Assembly: GCF_040183065.1 (NCBI RefSeq)
Contig: NC_091117.1
Location: 95,754,001 to 95,818,000, forward strand
Direction of reading: 5' to 3'
From: Periplaneta americana
Taxonomy: Eukaryota; Arthropoda; Insecta; Blattodea; Blattidae
Length of the DNA stretch: 64,000 nt
Below are positions 11,591 to 23,559 of this stretch, in pieces. Every line of letters starts with the position of its first letter. Position 1 is the first letter of the stretch. A model generated the notes under the pieces. That model was not told the origin of the DNA and made no database searches. It saw only the letters and a list, made by a program, of their open reading frames with translations. The translations under genes were made by a program, and so were the position numbers.

Positions 11591-12850
11591 AAAATATTAT
11601 TTCAACTTAAATCAGGGATAGCCCTTTGTGTTCAAAGTTTTGTAAAATAACGTCAATCTAAAGCCATATTGCTGTATCTAGCACAGGGACGTGCACATGG
11701 GGGGGTTACCGGGTTTGAACTTAACAAAAAATGACATATTTAGATTTGAGTATTTTTTTATCCTCCTCCAATATATTCGTCATGCCAGTTTCATTCTTCA
11801 TCCTTGGTGAGTTCTATGTTCTGTATGTTCTGCTGAATGAATATATATATAAAATGACACAAGCATTTTTATTGTACAAAATTAAACAGAAGTTAAAATT
11901 TGTTAAACATTGAATGGCTTGAAAAAATTACGTTTCAAAAATGTTATAAAGATATTCATGAATATGTTCTATTAGAACACAAAACTTAAAATACCGTACC
12001 GATAATGTAAATTGTAAATAATTTTAATAATACCCCCCCCTTGACAAAATTCTGCGTACATTACTGATCTAGCATGTCCCCATCAAATGATGCAGCTTAT
12101 CATTGGAGTTGCATTTGATAAGACAACTGGGTCTATTGAACCAGTATGCATCTCTTCAAAATATTTAAAAACAAGTGGCAATCTATTGATAACAATTTCA
12201 ACCAGCAATTACAGATCAATCAATGGAAAACTTGGTAATTGAGTCTCGTGTTGATACCCTTTAATTTGTCAATTGGTCAGAAAATACCAAAGGAAACAAA
12301 CAATCCTAACATGAGAATCTGTGAAGAAACTCAACTGAGGGTTGACTTGAAGGAATGTGTAGAATATGTTTCCTTGGAGGCATTACTCCTCATGGTATCC
12401 GAAGCTCCAGGTGCCATGCACAGTAATGTCAGATGGATGTCTAAGGTCATCTACGCCATCATAATATGGCTTTTTCATAGGAATTCGTGATCTGGGTACT
12501 TTTGCTGACCTTATATATATTAGGGAATGAGTGACAGCACCTTTCCCTGCTAAAATTACCCTAAACAACTTCAACCTGACGGCTAAACTCTTGACATATC
12601 CACATGCTATTTCTGCTGTAACAAGCACACAACTTGGCCTTCATCTGTGATATTTATGTGAGGAGTTGGTTGTGTTAGGTCTTTATGATTCCATAGTGGA
12701 TTCTGAGATCAAGAAACTGATGTTTGGAGCAATGGAAGAAAACACACTGGACCATACTCCAAAACATCCCAGGGTAAAGTTATATTATGCATTCCTTGGA
12801 TATCAAGGCCTACAACAGTTTTGCATTGAAAATTAGAAGACATTCTTCAT
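11591..12850 (+). pseudogene. Remnant of a multi-copy arthropod repeat protein
   Basis: Downstream of the small hAT insertion the frame reads SACPHQMMQLIIGVAFDKTT. It continues with CEETQLRVDLKECVEYVSLE, APGAMHSNVRWMSKVIYAI, a VTAPFPAK-like stretch, and LCEELVVLGLYDSIVD. The block PGA.H..RWMSK.IY.. is one I recall from a large insect/tick family annotated as cc8L18.2-like, which behaves like a mobile-element protein. Several stops and shifts show it is dead. The family assignment is from memory and moderate at best. Confidence 0.5.
11684..12066. mobile_element. Non-autonomous hAT element (383 bp)
   Basis: The left end is CAGGGACGTGCAC, and the right end read inward is CAGTAATGTACGC. Exact 8-bp duplications, ATCTAGCA, flank it at 11676-11683 and 12067-12074, the hallmark of hAT transposition. 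There is a G-run near the left end and a C-run near the right, and no transposase. It interrupts the repeat-protein remnant around it. Confidence 0.85.
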
Positions 12851-13107
12851 TCTTGATTGCACTCTTTTCATACATAACTTACATTACTGATGAACTAGTA
12901 AGTTACTTAAATTATCGGTAAATAAATAACAACTCTATTGTGTTAATATTTAAATTGCAGTGCTATTTTACCTGATTGACTAGTTTCGATGAGAGAATGA
13001 TGAAAATTACATCGACACTAGCCAATCGGGTAAAATAACACCACAATTTAAAGTTCATGAAGTTTTACTTGGCAGAGCATTTTAGAAAGAGAGGGAGATA
13101 CTTGTAC

Positions 13108-14401
13108 TCATCCCACAGTGCTGCTGTCCCAGGCATCAGACCACACTAGGAGGATGGAGATTTCAGCAGCAGACTCTTCTTCTTGGTCCTCATTTTCACT
13201 AATCAAATCCTCCAAGTTAATTGCGAACTGGTCAATGACTTGATCAACCAATTCATCTCTCTCCCAATAAAATATTTGCTCTTTCTCTACGTGTTCACAT
13301 ACAGCTTTACAATTTTCTGCACTAATATCTGACAATGCAATTACGAATAATGATCTTACACTATTTAATTTGAAGTCTACATTTCGTTTCGTCCTTTCTG
13401 AGTTCAGGTCTTTTTATTTTAATGAGTCCGTATAAAACTACCTTGGTTACTCTAAAATGGAATTCACTCTTAAGTGAGTTTGTATTTCAAGTTTTTTTTT
13501 TTCCATGATGATACTGAACCTTTATTTAATTCAGTTGAATGGTAACTATAATACTATTTTGTGAAATGTTTGGAAGAAGTTTATTCATAAACCAATCTTT
13601 AAAATCGCCAATGTCCATTTCCTTATGTTAGTCCTTTGTTGACTTCGATTGAAAACAAAGGAGGACATTCGCAATGAATCCAGACGAATATCCTATGTGG
13701 AGAATTATAAACCTTTTCCCCTTTCCTAGTGGTACTTTCAAGGGAAAATTGTCACCATATGATTTCTCACACATCCACGCTTTACCTTTTGTATGATTAA
13801 CGTTGATCCATATCATGTTTTATCTAGATACACAATAGTTAGTAGACTTGCCCCTCTATCTCTCTCATTTCTTAAGAAATTAAATCATTAAGTCACAACA
13901 TCAAGTCTTTCTATCAGAAAATTCTGTCCTTGGTCGTTTTCAGTTTATAAAAAATTCGTTTGCTTCAATATTTGCCCCATTGTCCATATACTATCAAGAA
14001 TTGAGTTCTGCTGTACCAAAACTTTCTCCATTTCTGTAAAAGTGGTGGAGTATAAAAAATAAACTTTCCTCTTAAAAACACTCACAGTGAAGGAATCGAT
14101 AGGAGTCTTTTTTTAGCGTCCTATTAGGCCATTTATTTCTTGGACTTCAGCTTTTGTTCCTGATTCGTCTGCTACCTTCTTCTCATTAAGCATTCTGTAT
14201 ACGGAATGACGGGACACACCGGTAGCAGCAACAGTTCTCTCCATGATCTCCGTAACACATATTGTAGATGTTCAGTTTTTATTGTTTCACATACATCAAT
14301 AAAATATGGATATTTCTGCTGTCCACTAGATAGCAATGCTTTTCCCAATATCATACCTCCTTTAAAAATTTCAACCACGAAAGTAACATTACTATGTATG
14401 G
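13108..14401 (-). pseudogene. Decayed DDE-superfamily transposase
   Basis: Read on the minus strand, a helix-turn-helix segment TVAATGVSRHSVYRMLNEKK lies at about 14230-14170. A YLDKT segment holding the first catalytic Asp lies near 13840, where the usual Trp codon after it is TGA. Then come KGKRFIILHIGYSSGFIANV at 13730-13670 and a WFMNKLLPNI-like stretch near 13600. The acidic C-terminal segment CKAVCEHVEKEQIFYWERDE lies at 13310-13250. The second catalytic region is deleted. It is the same family as 2831-5825. The N-terminal part is cut by the hAT at 14402-16552, and a 166-bp duplicate of it lies beyond that element. Confidence 0.65.
14236..14401. repeat. Left copy of 166-bp direct repeat flanking a hAT element
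   Basis: The 166 bases from TCTCTCCATG to ACTATGTATGG recur at 16554-16719 with, by eye, one difference (AATTTCAACC versus AATTGCAACC). The sequence is the N-terminal coding part of the DDE remnant, on the minus strand. The two copies sit directly outside the ends of the hAT element between them. Confidence 0.9.
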
Positions 14402-14676
14402 CAGTGGCGTGTGGTGATAAATAATCCTTGTGGTGCACAAATATTTATTATGATTATCATATTATTATTATTACACCCTATTATTATTATCATTCATTCA
14501 TTCATTTATTTTATTCCATAGATCTTACATGAGCAATGAAGCTTTAAGATGTGGAACATGTCAGCATTTTACAATATTACAATTACAATTTTTACAAATT
14601 TTTATAGTTTTACAATTTAGTTATTTTCTACAATTTTTACAATTTTGTACAATTTTTTTACATTTTGGCGAGATGT

Positions 14677-14677
<1 letters not shown>

Positions 14678-14720
<43 letters not shown>
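14678..14720. repeat. (ATT)n microsatellite
   Basis: About 14 ATT units inside the degenerate hAT element. Confidence 0.95.
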
Positions 14721-14732
<12 letters not shown>

Positions 14733-15154
14733 TTGTACTAACTACTCCATAACTATTAACATATGTTATATAGGTATAGATTTATATAATTTTGTTAGTC
14801 AAGAAATTGCAGTTAATTAGTTTCCTATGTAGGTCCAGTAACAGCAAAGTAAAATGTTGAATTTCTATTGCAACACACCGTAAATAATATTGTTTTAGCT
14901 ATATTGCGTTTTATAACAAAGTTCACACGTTCACAAACATTTGATACGTCTGTCGTCTCATCAGCCTTAACTGCTAAAAAGTCAACAGCATTCTTTATTT
15001 CTTTGAAATCTCATCATGGCATACATTCAAAATGGCTTGAAGGACTTCGTTCTGTATAGTGTTTGATGTGTCCTTAAACACTTTTGCTCTTTCCAAATGT
15101 TCCTTAAGAGTGCGTCTAATTCAGAACTTTTAAATTGATGAGGCCAAGAAAAAT

Positions 15155-15384
15155 AATTAATAATTTAATAATTTATTTATTTAATCTGACAGGATCAAGG
15201 CCATAAGGCCTTCTCTTCCATCCTACCAGACAGCACATATAAATACAAAAAAATACAAACACTGATGAAAATAATACAATATAGAGGGTCAACAGAGTCA
15301 AAAGGACACTCTAGAGCTCTCTTCGAGCTAATACAAGAAAATAGAAAGAAAACTGAGATAGCAATGATGATATTGATAACTGAC

Positions 15385-15422
<38 letters not shown>

Positions 15423-15605
15423 CATTGCATATTAATTTTCAATTTTACAACAGCATAGTTACAATATTTACTATATGTCATGGGTTAAGGTGAAGTTGCG
15501 CAACCTGACATGTGTTCAACAAGCAATTCCACGAACTAGAATATGATTTTTTAATTTAAATTTGAATTTTGATATTGTCCGACAGTCTCTGACATGGTTA
15601 GCGTT
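15155..15605 (-). mobile_element. LINE 3' end fragment
   Basis: The minus strand begins with HVRDCRTISKFKFKLKNHIL, the extreme C-terminus of a Jockey/CR1-like reverse transcriptase. A 3' untranslated region with an AAGGCCTTATGGCC hairpin and an AT-rich tail follows. The 3' region resembles that of the LINE end at 63290-64000. It is inserted in the hAT transposase remnant and severely 5'-truncated. Confidence 0.75.
15384..15420. repeat. (AAT)n microsatellite
   Basis: About 12 AAT units within the LINE 3' fragment. Confidence 0.95.
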
Positions 15606-16553
15606 TAAAGATGAGTCTCCGTCATCGTGACCTCTTAAAGCCAACTCAAAAGCTCCACAAAATCGCACGCACATATCTGTTCTTGGTAACTTTATCATTG
15701 TGAAGTTCAACAATCCAATATTAAATCCAATTGTGTCTGTATGTTTGTTTGACCCAATACTGCTACTTTAACATTATTGTTGATGTGTGCAGCTGAAGAA
15801 TCGTGTTTTTTAATTTTTTCATTCATGTGATTCAAATCAATCATACCTGCAGAACGATAATCAAAATTATTTAGTTACTACGCACAGTCCTAAATTCAAA
15901 CAGAAAAATAAATAAAATTCATAAAAGTACTTGTTTTTGTCAATAAATTATCGCCGTCGAACAATTGGTAAGCAAAACAAAAGACAGCGTCTTTTATATT
16001 TTAGCCGCATATTGCTTTTTCGTAAGTCCGAATGTTCAATTTTCTTTTCTTTTCTCTATTACTATGCTTCGCCACTTGTAATTTTAATTCATGTGCAGGT
16101 GTACCCATCTTCTTTATTTTGATCTTTTCGTGTAAAGGTCTTACAGAAAATTACATATTTAAGAGATTTTGCACACTATTCATTGTAACATTTGTGATGT
16201 AACGATCTACTGTAACTACTACTGCAGACAGCTTGAGGACACATCTGAAAGTGCTCCTAACCCCTCTTATGCACATTGTATTGCCTCCCTACCATGCTCC
16301 AAAGCCTGCCAGTGAAACAGTACTACTGCGCATGCTCCAATGGAACAGTGTGCCGCAAGTGTCGAGCGGTAAACATGATTCCCAGGCGTCAACAAGACCA
16401 GTACACGTGCAGTGTTATTTTTACATAGTATTATAATAAAGAATTATGTCGCTCACATAGTCTACTGCAGCTCACTGATATAAATTTAAAAACATGTGTT
16501 ATTTGAAGAGGTGGTGCACTGCTCCTGTGCTCCTTAAGAGAAATCGCCACTGC

Positions 16554-16719
16554 TCTCTCCATGATCTCCGTAACACATATTGTAGATGTTCAGTTTTTAT
16601 TGTTTCACATACATCAATAAAATATGGATATTTCTGCTGTCCACTAGATAGCAATGCTTTTCCCAATATCATACCTCCTTTAAAAATTGCAACCACGAAA
16701 GTAACATTACTATGTATGG
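16554..16719. repeat. Right copy of 166-bp direct repeat
   Basis: This is the partner of 14236-14401. It begins one base after the right terminus of the hAT element and ends at ACTATGTATGG, immediately before unrelated sequence. Near-identity implies a recent duplication. Confidence 0.9.
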
Positions 16720-16743
16720 AACTAAGTATATGATATGTACTAA

Positions 16744-19062
16744 TTGCTGCATTTCCAATGTGTCTGTTTGATAGATAAACGGAGACATACTAGTATAGTA
16801 GATATTCGAACTTTCAGGGGTGCAGACTGTAATTCTGACCATTATTTGGTGATTGGAGAATTAAGAGAAAGATTATCAGTAGCCAAACGAGTAGAGCAGC
16901 AAGTTAATATTACTAAATTCAATATTTTGAAATTAAAGGACGAGGAAGCTAAGCAAAATTATCAGGTCGAAATTTCGAATAGGTTTGCCACTTTAGAAAG
17001 TTCCGACGAAGTTGAGAAAGAATTAGATGTTAATAGCGTGTGGGAAAATATCAGAGATAGTATCAAAATTGCAGCTGAGCAGAGCATAGGTTATTATGAA
17101 ACTAAGAAAAAGAAACCGTGGTTTGATGAAGATTGTTGCATGGTAGTAGAAAGAAGGAAACAGGCAAAATTGAAATTCTTACAGGATCCAGTTGAGAAGA
17201 GAGATAATTATTTCAATGAAAGACGGGAAGCAAGTCGTACACTTAGGAATAAAAAGAGAGGTTACTTGAAGGAAAAACTGAATGAGGTAGAAACAAATAG
17301 TAAGAATAAAAACATTCGAGATTTATATAAGGGTATAAAGGAATTTAAGAACGGATATCAGCCAAGGGTAAACGTGATCAAGGATGAGAATGGTGACTTG
17401 CTTGCAGACTCTCCATCAATCCTAAACAGATGGAAAAACTATTTTGCGCAACTACTAAATGTACATAGGCCAAATAGAAATGATCGGGACGAAATTGAAA
17501 TACAAACTGCTGAGCCATTTATACCCGAACCCACACTTTCAGAAGTCGAAATTGCGATAGAAAATCTGAAAAAGTACAAGTCTCCAGGTATCGATCAAAT
17601 TCCAGCAGAATTAATACAAGAGGGTGGAAGTGCATTATATAGCAAAATTTATAAACTTGTACTTGCTATTTGGGAAAAGGAAATTGTACCAGAACAATGG
17701 AAGGAGTCCATAATTGTGCCTATTTTTAAAAAGGGGGACAAAACCAACTGTGGTAACTTTCGAGGAATATCACTTTTGTTGACGTCGTACAAAATTTTGT
17801 CCAATATTCTTTTGAGAAGATTAACTCCGTATGTAGATGAAATTATTGGGGATCATCAGTGCGGTTTTCGGCGTAATAGATCGACTATTGATCAGATTTT
17901 TTGTATTCGACAGATAATGGAGAAAAAATGGGAGTATAAGGGTACAGTACATCAGTTATTCATAGATTTCAAAAAGGCATATGACTCGGTTAAGAGGGAA
18001 GTATTATATGATATTCTTATTGAATTTGGTATTCCCAAGAAACTAGTTCGATTAATTAAAATGTGTCTCAGTGAAACATACAGCAGAGTCCGTATAGGTC
18101 AGTTTCTATCTGATGCTTTTCCAATTCACTGCGGGCTAAAGCAGGGAGATGCACTATCACCTTTACTTTTTAACTTCGCGCTTGAATATGCTATTAGGAA
18201 AGTTCAGGATAACAGGCAGGGTTTGGAATTGAACGGGTTACATCAGCTTCTTGTCTATGCGGATGACGTGAATATGTTAGGAGAAAATACACAAACGATT
18301 AGGGAAAACACGGAAATTTTACTTGAAGCAAGTAGAGCGATCGGTTTGGAAGTAAATCCCGAAAAGACAAAGTATATGATTATGTCTCGTGACCAGAATA
18401 TTGTACGAAATGGAAATATAAAAATTGGAGATTTATCCTTCGAAGAGGTGGAAAAATTCAAATATCTTGGAGCAACAGTAACAAATATAAATGACACTCG
18501 GGAGGAAATCAAACGCAGAATAAATATGGGAAATGCGTGTTATTATTCGGTTGAGAAGCTCTTATCATCCAGTCTGCTGTCCAAAAATCTGAAAGTTAGA
18601 ATTTATAAAACAGTTATATTACCGGTTCTTCTGTATGGTTGTGAAACTTGGACTCTCACTCTGAGAGAGGAACATAGGTTCAGGGTGTTTGAGAATAAGG
18701 TGCTTAGGAAAATATTTGGGGCTAAGCGGGATGAAGTTACAGGAGAATGGAGAAAGTTACACAACACAGAACTACACGCATTGTATTCTTCACCTGACAT
18801 AATTAGGAACATTAAATCCAGACGTTTGAGATGGGCAGGGCATGTAGCACGTATGGGCGAATCCAGAAATGCATATAGAGTGTTAGTTGGGAGACCGGAG
18901 GGAAAAAGACCTTTAGGGAGGCCGAGACGTAGATGGGAGGATAATATTAAAATGGATTTGAGGGAGGTGGGATATGATGATAGAGACTGGATTAATCTTG
19001 CACAGGATAGGGACCGCTGGCGGGCTTATGTGAGGGCGGCAATGAACCTTCGGGTTCCTTAA
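16744..19062 (+). CDS. Endonuclease tail plus reverse transcriptase of a non-LTR retrotransposon
   Basis: A 772-codon open frame. Residues about 12-45 are the end of an APE-type endonuclease (SDHYLV at 31-36). The reverse transcriptase follows, with [34 protein letters not shown], motif [14 protein letters not shown] (Asp 408), [13 protein letters not shown] and the active site YADD at 505-508. The C-terminus has [24 protein letters not shown] and [11 protein letters not shown]. It resembles endonuclease-reverse transcriptase proteins of RTE-like LINEs, but the clade is uncertain. The first Met lies in flanking DNA; most of the endonuclease is missing, so the copy cannot move by itself. Confidence 0.95.
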   Translation: MLHFQCVCLIDKRRHTSIVDIRTFRGADCNSDHYLVIGELRERLSVAKRVEQQVNITKFNILKLKDEEAKQNYQVEISNRFATLESSDEVEKELDVNSVWENIRDSIKIAAEQSIGYYETKKKKPWFDEDCCMVVERRKQAKLKFLQDPVEKRDNYFNERREASRTLRNKKRGYLKEKLNEVETNSKNKNIRDLYKGIKEFKNGYQPRVNVIKDENGDLLADSPSILNRWKNYFAQLLNVHRPNRNDRDEIEIQTAEPFIPEPTLSEVEIAIENLKKYKSPGIDQIPAELIQEGGSALYSKIYKLVLAIWEKEIVPEQWKESIIVPIFKKGDKTNCGNFRGISLLLTSYKILSNILLRRLTPYVDEIIGDHQCGFRRNRSTIDQIFCIRQIMEKKWEYKGTVHQLFIDFKKAYDSVKREVLYDILIEFGIPKKLVRLIKMCLSETYSRVRIGQFLSDAFPIHCGLKQGDALSPLLFNFALEYAIRKVQDNRQGLELNGLHQLLVYADDVNMLGENTQTIRENTEILLEASRAIGLEVNPEKTKYMIMSRDQNIVRNGNIKIGDLSFEEVEKFKYLGATVTNINDTREEIKRRINMGNACYYSVEKLLSSSLLSKNLKVRIYKTVILPVLLYGCETWTLTLREEHRFRVFENKVLRKIFGAKRDEVTGEWRKLHNTELHALYSSPDIIRNIKSRRLRWAGHVARMGESRNAYRVLVGRPEGKRPLGRPRRRWEDNIKMDLREVGYDDRDWINLAQDRDRWRAYVRAAMNLRVP

Positions 19063-19092
19063 AAGCCATTTGTAAGTAAGTAAGTAAGTAAG
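16781..19092 (+). mobile_element. 5'-truncated LINE with open RT frame and (AAGT)n tail
   Basis: Homology to the family begins at about 16781, inside the endonuclease domain. The copy ends in GTAAGTAAGTAAGTAAGTAAG after a short 3' untranslated region. Other copies are at 8380-9440 (decayed) and 42720-44013 (internally deleted). The fully open RT frame suggests this copy is young. I could not find a target-site duplication. Confidence 0.9.
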
Positions 19093-19095
19093 CAT

Positions 19096-20635
19096 TACAG
19101 CACAGTATTAACCAGTCTGCCACTGACTGACAGCTATCTGAGGATTACCGTAAGCTGTTTAAAGAACAAAACAATAAGATAACATATCCAACTATACCCC
19201 GACTGCGGCATCCTCTTCCTCTTTCAGTGGAACGGGTGGTGTGAGACAAGTGTTCTTTTCTCTTTCTAGAACACTGTGGTAACATAAACCTCACACACTT
19301 CAAATATTAACCCAGTGAAGTTGTTATTTAATTCAAATAACTTCATAGTTCATCAGTCGAAGACAATATTAAAGTTTCTTGGAATTTTGGAGTATTCCTC
19401 TTCAAAGATCCTTCTGAATGGAAAGAGGACGAAATATACAAGGCCTTAAAAACTGCGAACGGATTGGTAGGCCTAGTGATTAATGACACGACTGAGAGGT
19501 GTTGCTCTCATAAAAGATTCCAACAAGCACTTAACAGGGAGAAACAACTACAATTTCTCCTTCATGTCCTTAGTGACCACCGATGATTTCCTGATTCTAC
19601 AAGGGAGACCATTTTGGCAAAAACTATGTAATGTGTGTTGACTGAGTATTTGAATTTGTTCGACAGAACTATCTTATTACTTCATTCAAGTTATTAACTA
19701 ATGGTTATATTTTAATTAGTATTTATGTTTATGTGTTTAGCGGTTCACAATATTTCATACTTACATTCAAACATTCAGGCTATTAGGAAGCAAAGTGTAT
19801 AAAATTTAAACAAAGAGGGCCAAACCCTAAATATTATGCTATTGCAATGATATTTCATACAGTGCGTTTTCTATATGAATGAAAACACCAGAGATGCTGA
19901 GACTATAAGAAATATACGTTTTATTTACCAATCCCTATTTAAGGACCACCCTTTTGCATACACTCACTAATGCTAACAAACTGCCTTGTCTTCAGAATAC
20001 AGTAAAACAACATTTCATTGCACTGTGTGTATTTGGCAAGCTTAGCACGCCATACTCCTAACTGAATTATTCAAATCTATTACCTTGTTAGGCCCATTTC
20101 ACACATACACAGCGACTGTCCAAAAGGTACCCTTTACACAGAACAGCGACACATCACATACAACGATCATATCCGGAGCTGGTTATCTTAGTGTATTGTT
20201 GCCAATATGAATTGCAGCTGCGTTATAGTAGCTAATGCTGATTTATACATTTTATTAACATTCATTGAATATTAATGCACATTGTTGGTACATAATTTAA
20301 AGAACTGGACAACATCATGGTGAGATCATGGCAACCGCTTACCATATAAACAGCACTGATGTATGGGGGATGTTTGTTTATTAATAGCAATTGCTTGGAT
20401 ATTGAATTTTGGTAGATGGAATTATACCTATTATTTGGAATTATTAAAAGGTAGATTTGAAAATTATTCCTTTTCTTGTATTTTTAGCAGCAATAACTAA
20501 AAGAGCTCAAATTCCGTTTTCGTATAATTTTTATCCTTTAACCGTGAAATGGTGCCATTTAGGCCCAAATGGTTGCCGTGTAGGTCACACTTCAAAACAT
20601 GGTCATTTGGATAATTCTCCCTGAATAATTGTAAT
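19096..20635. other. No recognised feature
   Basis: AT-rich sequence without convincing open frames, inverted termini or RNA genes. Confidence 0.4.
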
Positions 20636-20820
20636 TATGGTTTATTTAACGATGCTCGCAACTGCAGAGGTTATATCAGCATCACCGGTGTACCGGAATT
20701 TTGTCCCCTAGGCGTTCTTTCACATGCCAGTAAATCTACTAACATAAGCCTGGGCCGGGATTGAACCCGCAACCTCGAGCACAGAAGGCCAGTGCTATAC
20801 CGACTACACTATCCAGTGCT
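20636..20820 (-). mobile_element. tRNA-derived SINE, family C
   Basis: On the minus strand the head has TAGTGTAGTCGGTATAGC (A-box-like) and GGTTCAATCC (B-box-like). The body includes GTAGATTTACTGGCATGTG and ends CATCGTTAAATAAACC. The tail matches a SINE pattern I recognise from cockroach DNA. It abuts the LINE fragment that follows. Confidence 0.8.
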
Positions 20821-21261
20821 TTTGCTTCGGTCAAGTCTCATTTTACAAACCTATGGATCAACAATTGGCTCTCTTCTGACAAAGGAAAAATTTTACAATC
20901 TGTACAAAAGAAACCAAATGACCTGGAAATGTACAAAAACTTGCCCAGACATGTTCAAACATTTTTAACAAGAGCCAGAACAGGTCACATTGTCACACAA
21001 TTGTACCTACAACGATTTCACATTTCTGATAATCCTACTTGTCTGTGGTGTAATAATCATGATGAAGATCTGGAACACATTCTTCTATACTGTCCATCCA
21101 TAAACTACAAAAGAAGTAAATTAAAATCATCAGTACCAGTTGCAGAAGACACACCTTTGCAGTATATATTTACTACACCCCAACTCTGGCTACTAGCAAC
21201 AGGCATCTATAATGAACACCGATCAAAATACCCCTCATTTCTCGTGAAAAACAACAACTGA
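20821..21261 (+). pseudogene. C-terminal fragment of a LINE ORF2 (zinc-knuckle region)
   Basis: The frame contains LTRARTGHIVTQLYLQRFHI, then CLWCNNHDEDLEHILLYCPS, the Cys/His-rich region after the RNase H domain of Jockey/I/R1-type LINE proteins. The open frame continues upstream into the adjacent SINE by chance. No RT domain is present, so this is a fragment. Confidence 0.75.
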
Positions 21262-23397
21262 CTAGGCTACAGTGGGCTATAGTGGACTTTATGTTGTCAG
21301 CAAACAGCTGGATACATTAAGAAGATTGATAACAAATTTCACTCAAAATTTCGCCCTGGACCATTAAGGCATTCTTAGGAATTATTCATTCCTCTTCAGG
21401 AACATTAGAAATGGGTTTTGCATAGTGCTATTATAGCTCAGGCAGTTAGTAGACGTGAATTTCTTCCATCGAGGGATGCCGTTGCAGGTTCAATGTTCAA
21501 ATCTCCACAAAGTAAGAAATTAGTAATACATAAAACAATACGGAGTCGGTACAGAGATAAGAGGAAAAGGAATAGAGGCAGAACAAGACAGAGAAAGTAG
21601 AAGAAGGTAAGATAGAGAGGAAGAAGAAAACATGAGAAGAGAGGGAAGGAAAGAACAAAACACAGCAGTGCCATCTGTCAGCTAGTTCTCTCTTCCATCA
21701 CCTCCTTAGATGTCACTACTCCACCCAAACTTCCCACGCTACCCCACAGTGTCTTTAGTGGGTCCTTTGGTAACGTTATTGTAATGTTATTCCTTCCACT
21801 GAATTCCTCCTGAACCTCTTGAGACGATAACATGGCCCCTCCCTTAACCCATTGGCCAAATGCATCTAGTGGTAAGAAAACATGGATGGTTCACTTCTTC
21901 AGAAGAATTACCACTTTATTTACAGTATAACGTGTTTTAAAATAAAGACAATGTTAAACGAGCCTGGTAGACTAATATGTCAACATAACCTACAACACAC
22001 CTTTGTTTCTTCTGTTTCACTCTACTCCACAAATCTTCATGGCACTGCCTTTTCCTTGGCTCGTCACTTCATTAAATTGATAACACATGTCACACTCGCG
22101 AACACACTATTGAACAACTACTTTTCAGCATATAATAACATGAGAAAATAGTGACCAATGAATTACACTTTCGAGAGTTTCAGTCGAGAAGAACAGCTGA
22201 AAGCTGGTGGTGAGAAAAAAAGAAACGCAAAAGAACGACGCGCAGAATTTATGCAATTAAATATACCGGTACCGTATCTGGTTTTGAAAGTGAAATACTA
22301 GGCCTAAGGCCTGATCTGTCCTGTTTTGAAACTTCTCCCTTACTTTGCGTGCTTAAAACAACGTGATGTGCCATGAATTGAAACGAATTGTTCTTACAGG
22401 ATTATGGAGATCCTTACGGATATACAGAATAATCGAAAAAGACAATTTATTGAATGATAGGTACAGAAACGCCATCTCTTAACACTAAAATCACTCCGAT
22501 AATCTACAATTTTTTTTTATATTTAATAAAAGATGGGACATAATATTGGCGCTGCGATCGGAAAAAGAACTGAATATTATATAGCGTGACAAATCTGTTG
22601 AACTGCCAAATTTAGTTTCCACGTGGTGACGCCTCAATAGCTCTGTTGGCGTCGTTTGTTGTGCACAAAATATCAGCTCAATACGTTTCGTGATTCATTC
22701 TCTGTCGATTTCTTTTTAACTTCGAGTCAATTTATCAATGGAATGTTTTAACGTCAGCTGGTACAGTAGCTCACATCAACTGATGGCGTGGTCGCCCAAG
22801 AAGGTTCTGGTATAGGCCATTCGTTCTAGTGAAACGTACCTGCGCGTGAGGGGAAGCAGACAGTGGACTGAGATACTTCTCTCCCTCGCTACGATTCCAC
22901 TAACTCGCTTACTCCCACCACAGTACTGTGCTCCTACCTTAAGGTTCTTACTATACCGGTACCGGTAAGCTACGGCGCACGCTTGCATTTGGTTTCACGA
23001 GATAACGAATGACGTATACATTGATATAAACACAGCCATCTTGTATAAGATACGAAGAGCGTCCCTTTTTCCGCGAATTCTCTTAAAGTGCATCTACACA
23101 GTTCAACTTTTCTTCCAACTTTACGCATTCAAGCAATGAACACAAGATTGATTTTTAATATCGGTATTAGGTAAATAATTTATGTAACTTACGCAGTGAA
23201 GATGACGTTCAACACGGCGCACCACGTAGACACAAAATCTTCATGCATCTTAATTGAACGCACGTTTTAAACTTGATTCTTTCAATATTCTTTCCAGGTT
23301 ACATGCGTACGCGCATAGAAAAGTGAACAGTATAGATGCAGGTTTACCCTCGCCTTTCATCCTCAATACTAGGTGACATTGCGTCAGCGTCCGAGTC
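21262..23397. other. No recognised gene
   Basis: I saw short chance frames only, with a purine-rich stretch at about 21555-21660. No splice-supported exon or transposon terminus was recognised. Confidence 0.4.
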
Positions 23398-23559
23398 ACC
23401 GACGTAGCTCAGTCGGCTGAGGCTTGGATCACCATCCGATGTTGCGCTACTTGCGCTGATTACCTGGTTCGTTTTTCTCCAGCCGTAAGGTAAATGTCAG
23501 CAGTGGCGTATGCTAAACCTGGAGTATGGGTGTGCTGTTAAAAATATATAATTGGTGTA

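Larger units (their letters stand above)
14870..15790 (-). pseudogene. Broken hAT transposase (DUF4371-type)
   Basis: On the minus strand, fragments read KVAVLGQTNIQTQLD near 15770 and RFCGAFELALRGHDDGDSSL at 15660-15610, a signature of the ZMYM1-like hAT group. Beyond the LINE insertion, NEVLQAILNVCHDEISK and IKNAVDFLAVKADETTDVSN (about 15060-14940) follow in different frames. The catalytic domain is cut apart and the C-terminus is missing. The same family appears at 62033-62640. Confidence 0.7.
14402..16552 (-). mobile_element. hAT element, ZMYM1-like, degenerate
   Basis: The ends are CAGTGGCGTGTGGTG (left) and AAATCGCCACTG (right, inward CAGTGGCGATTT), standard hAT termini. The minus strand encodes a broken transposase of the ZMYM1/DUF4371 type at 14870-15790. 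A LINE 3' fragment sits inside. Instead of an 8-bp duplication the element is bordered by the 166-bp direct repeat at 14236-14401 and 16554-16719, which is unusual. Confidence 0.7.

Noticed and set aside
18255-18812. Minus-strand frames over the LINE
   Set aside because: Shadows of the reverse transcriptase frame; no independent support.
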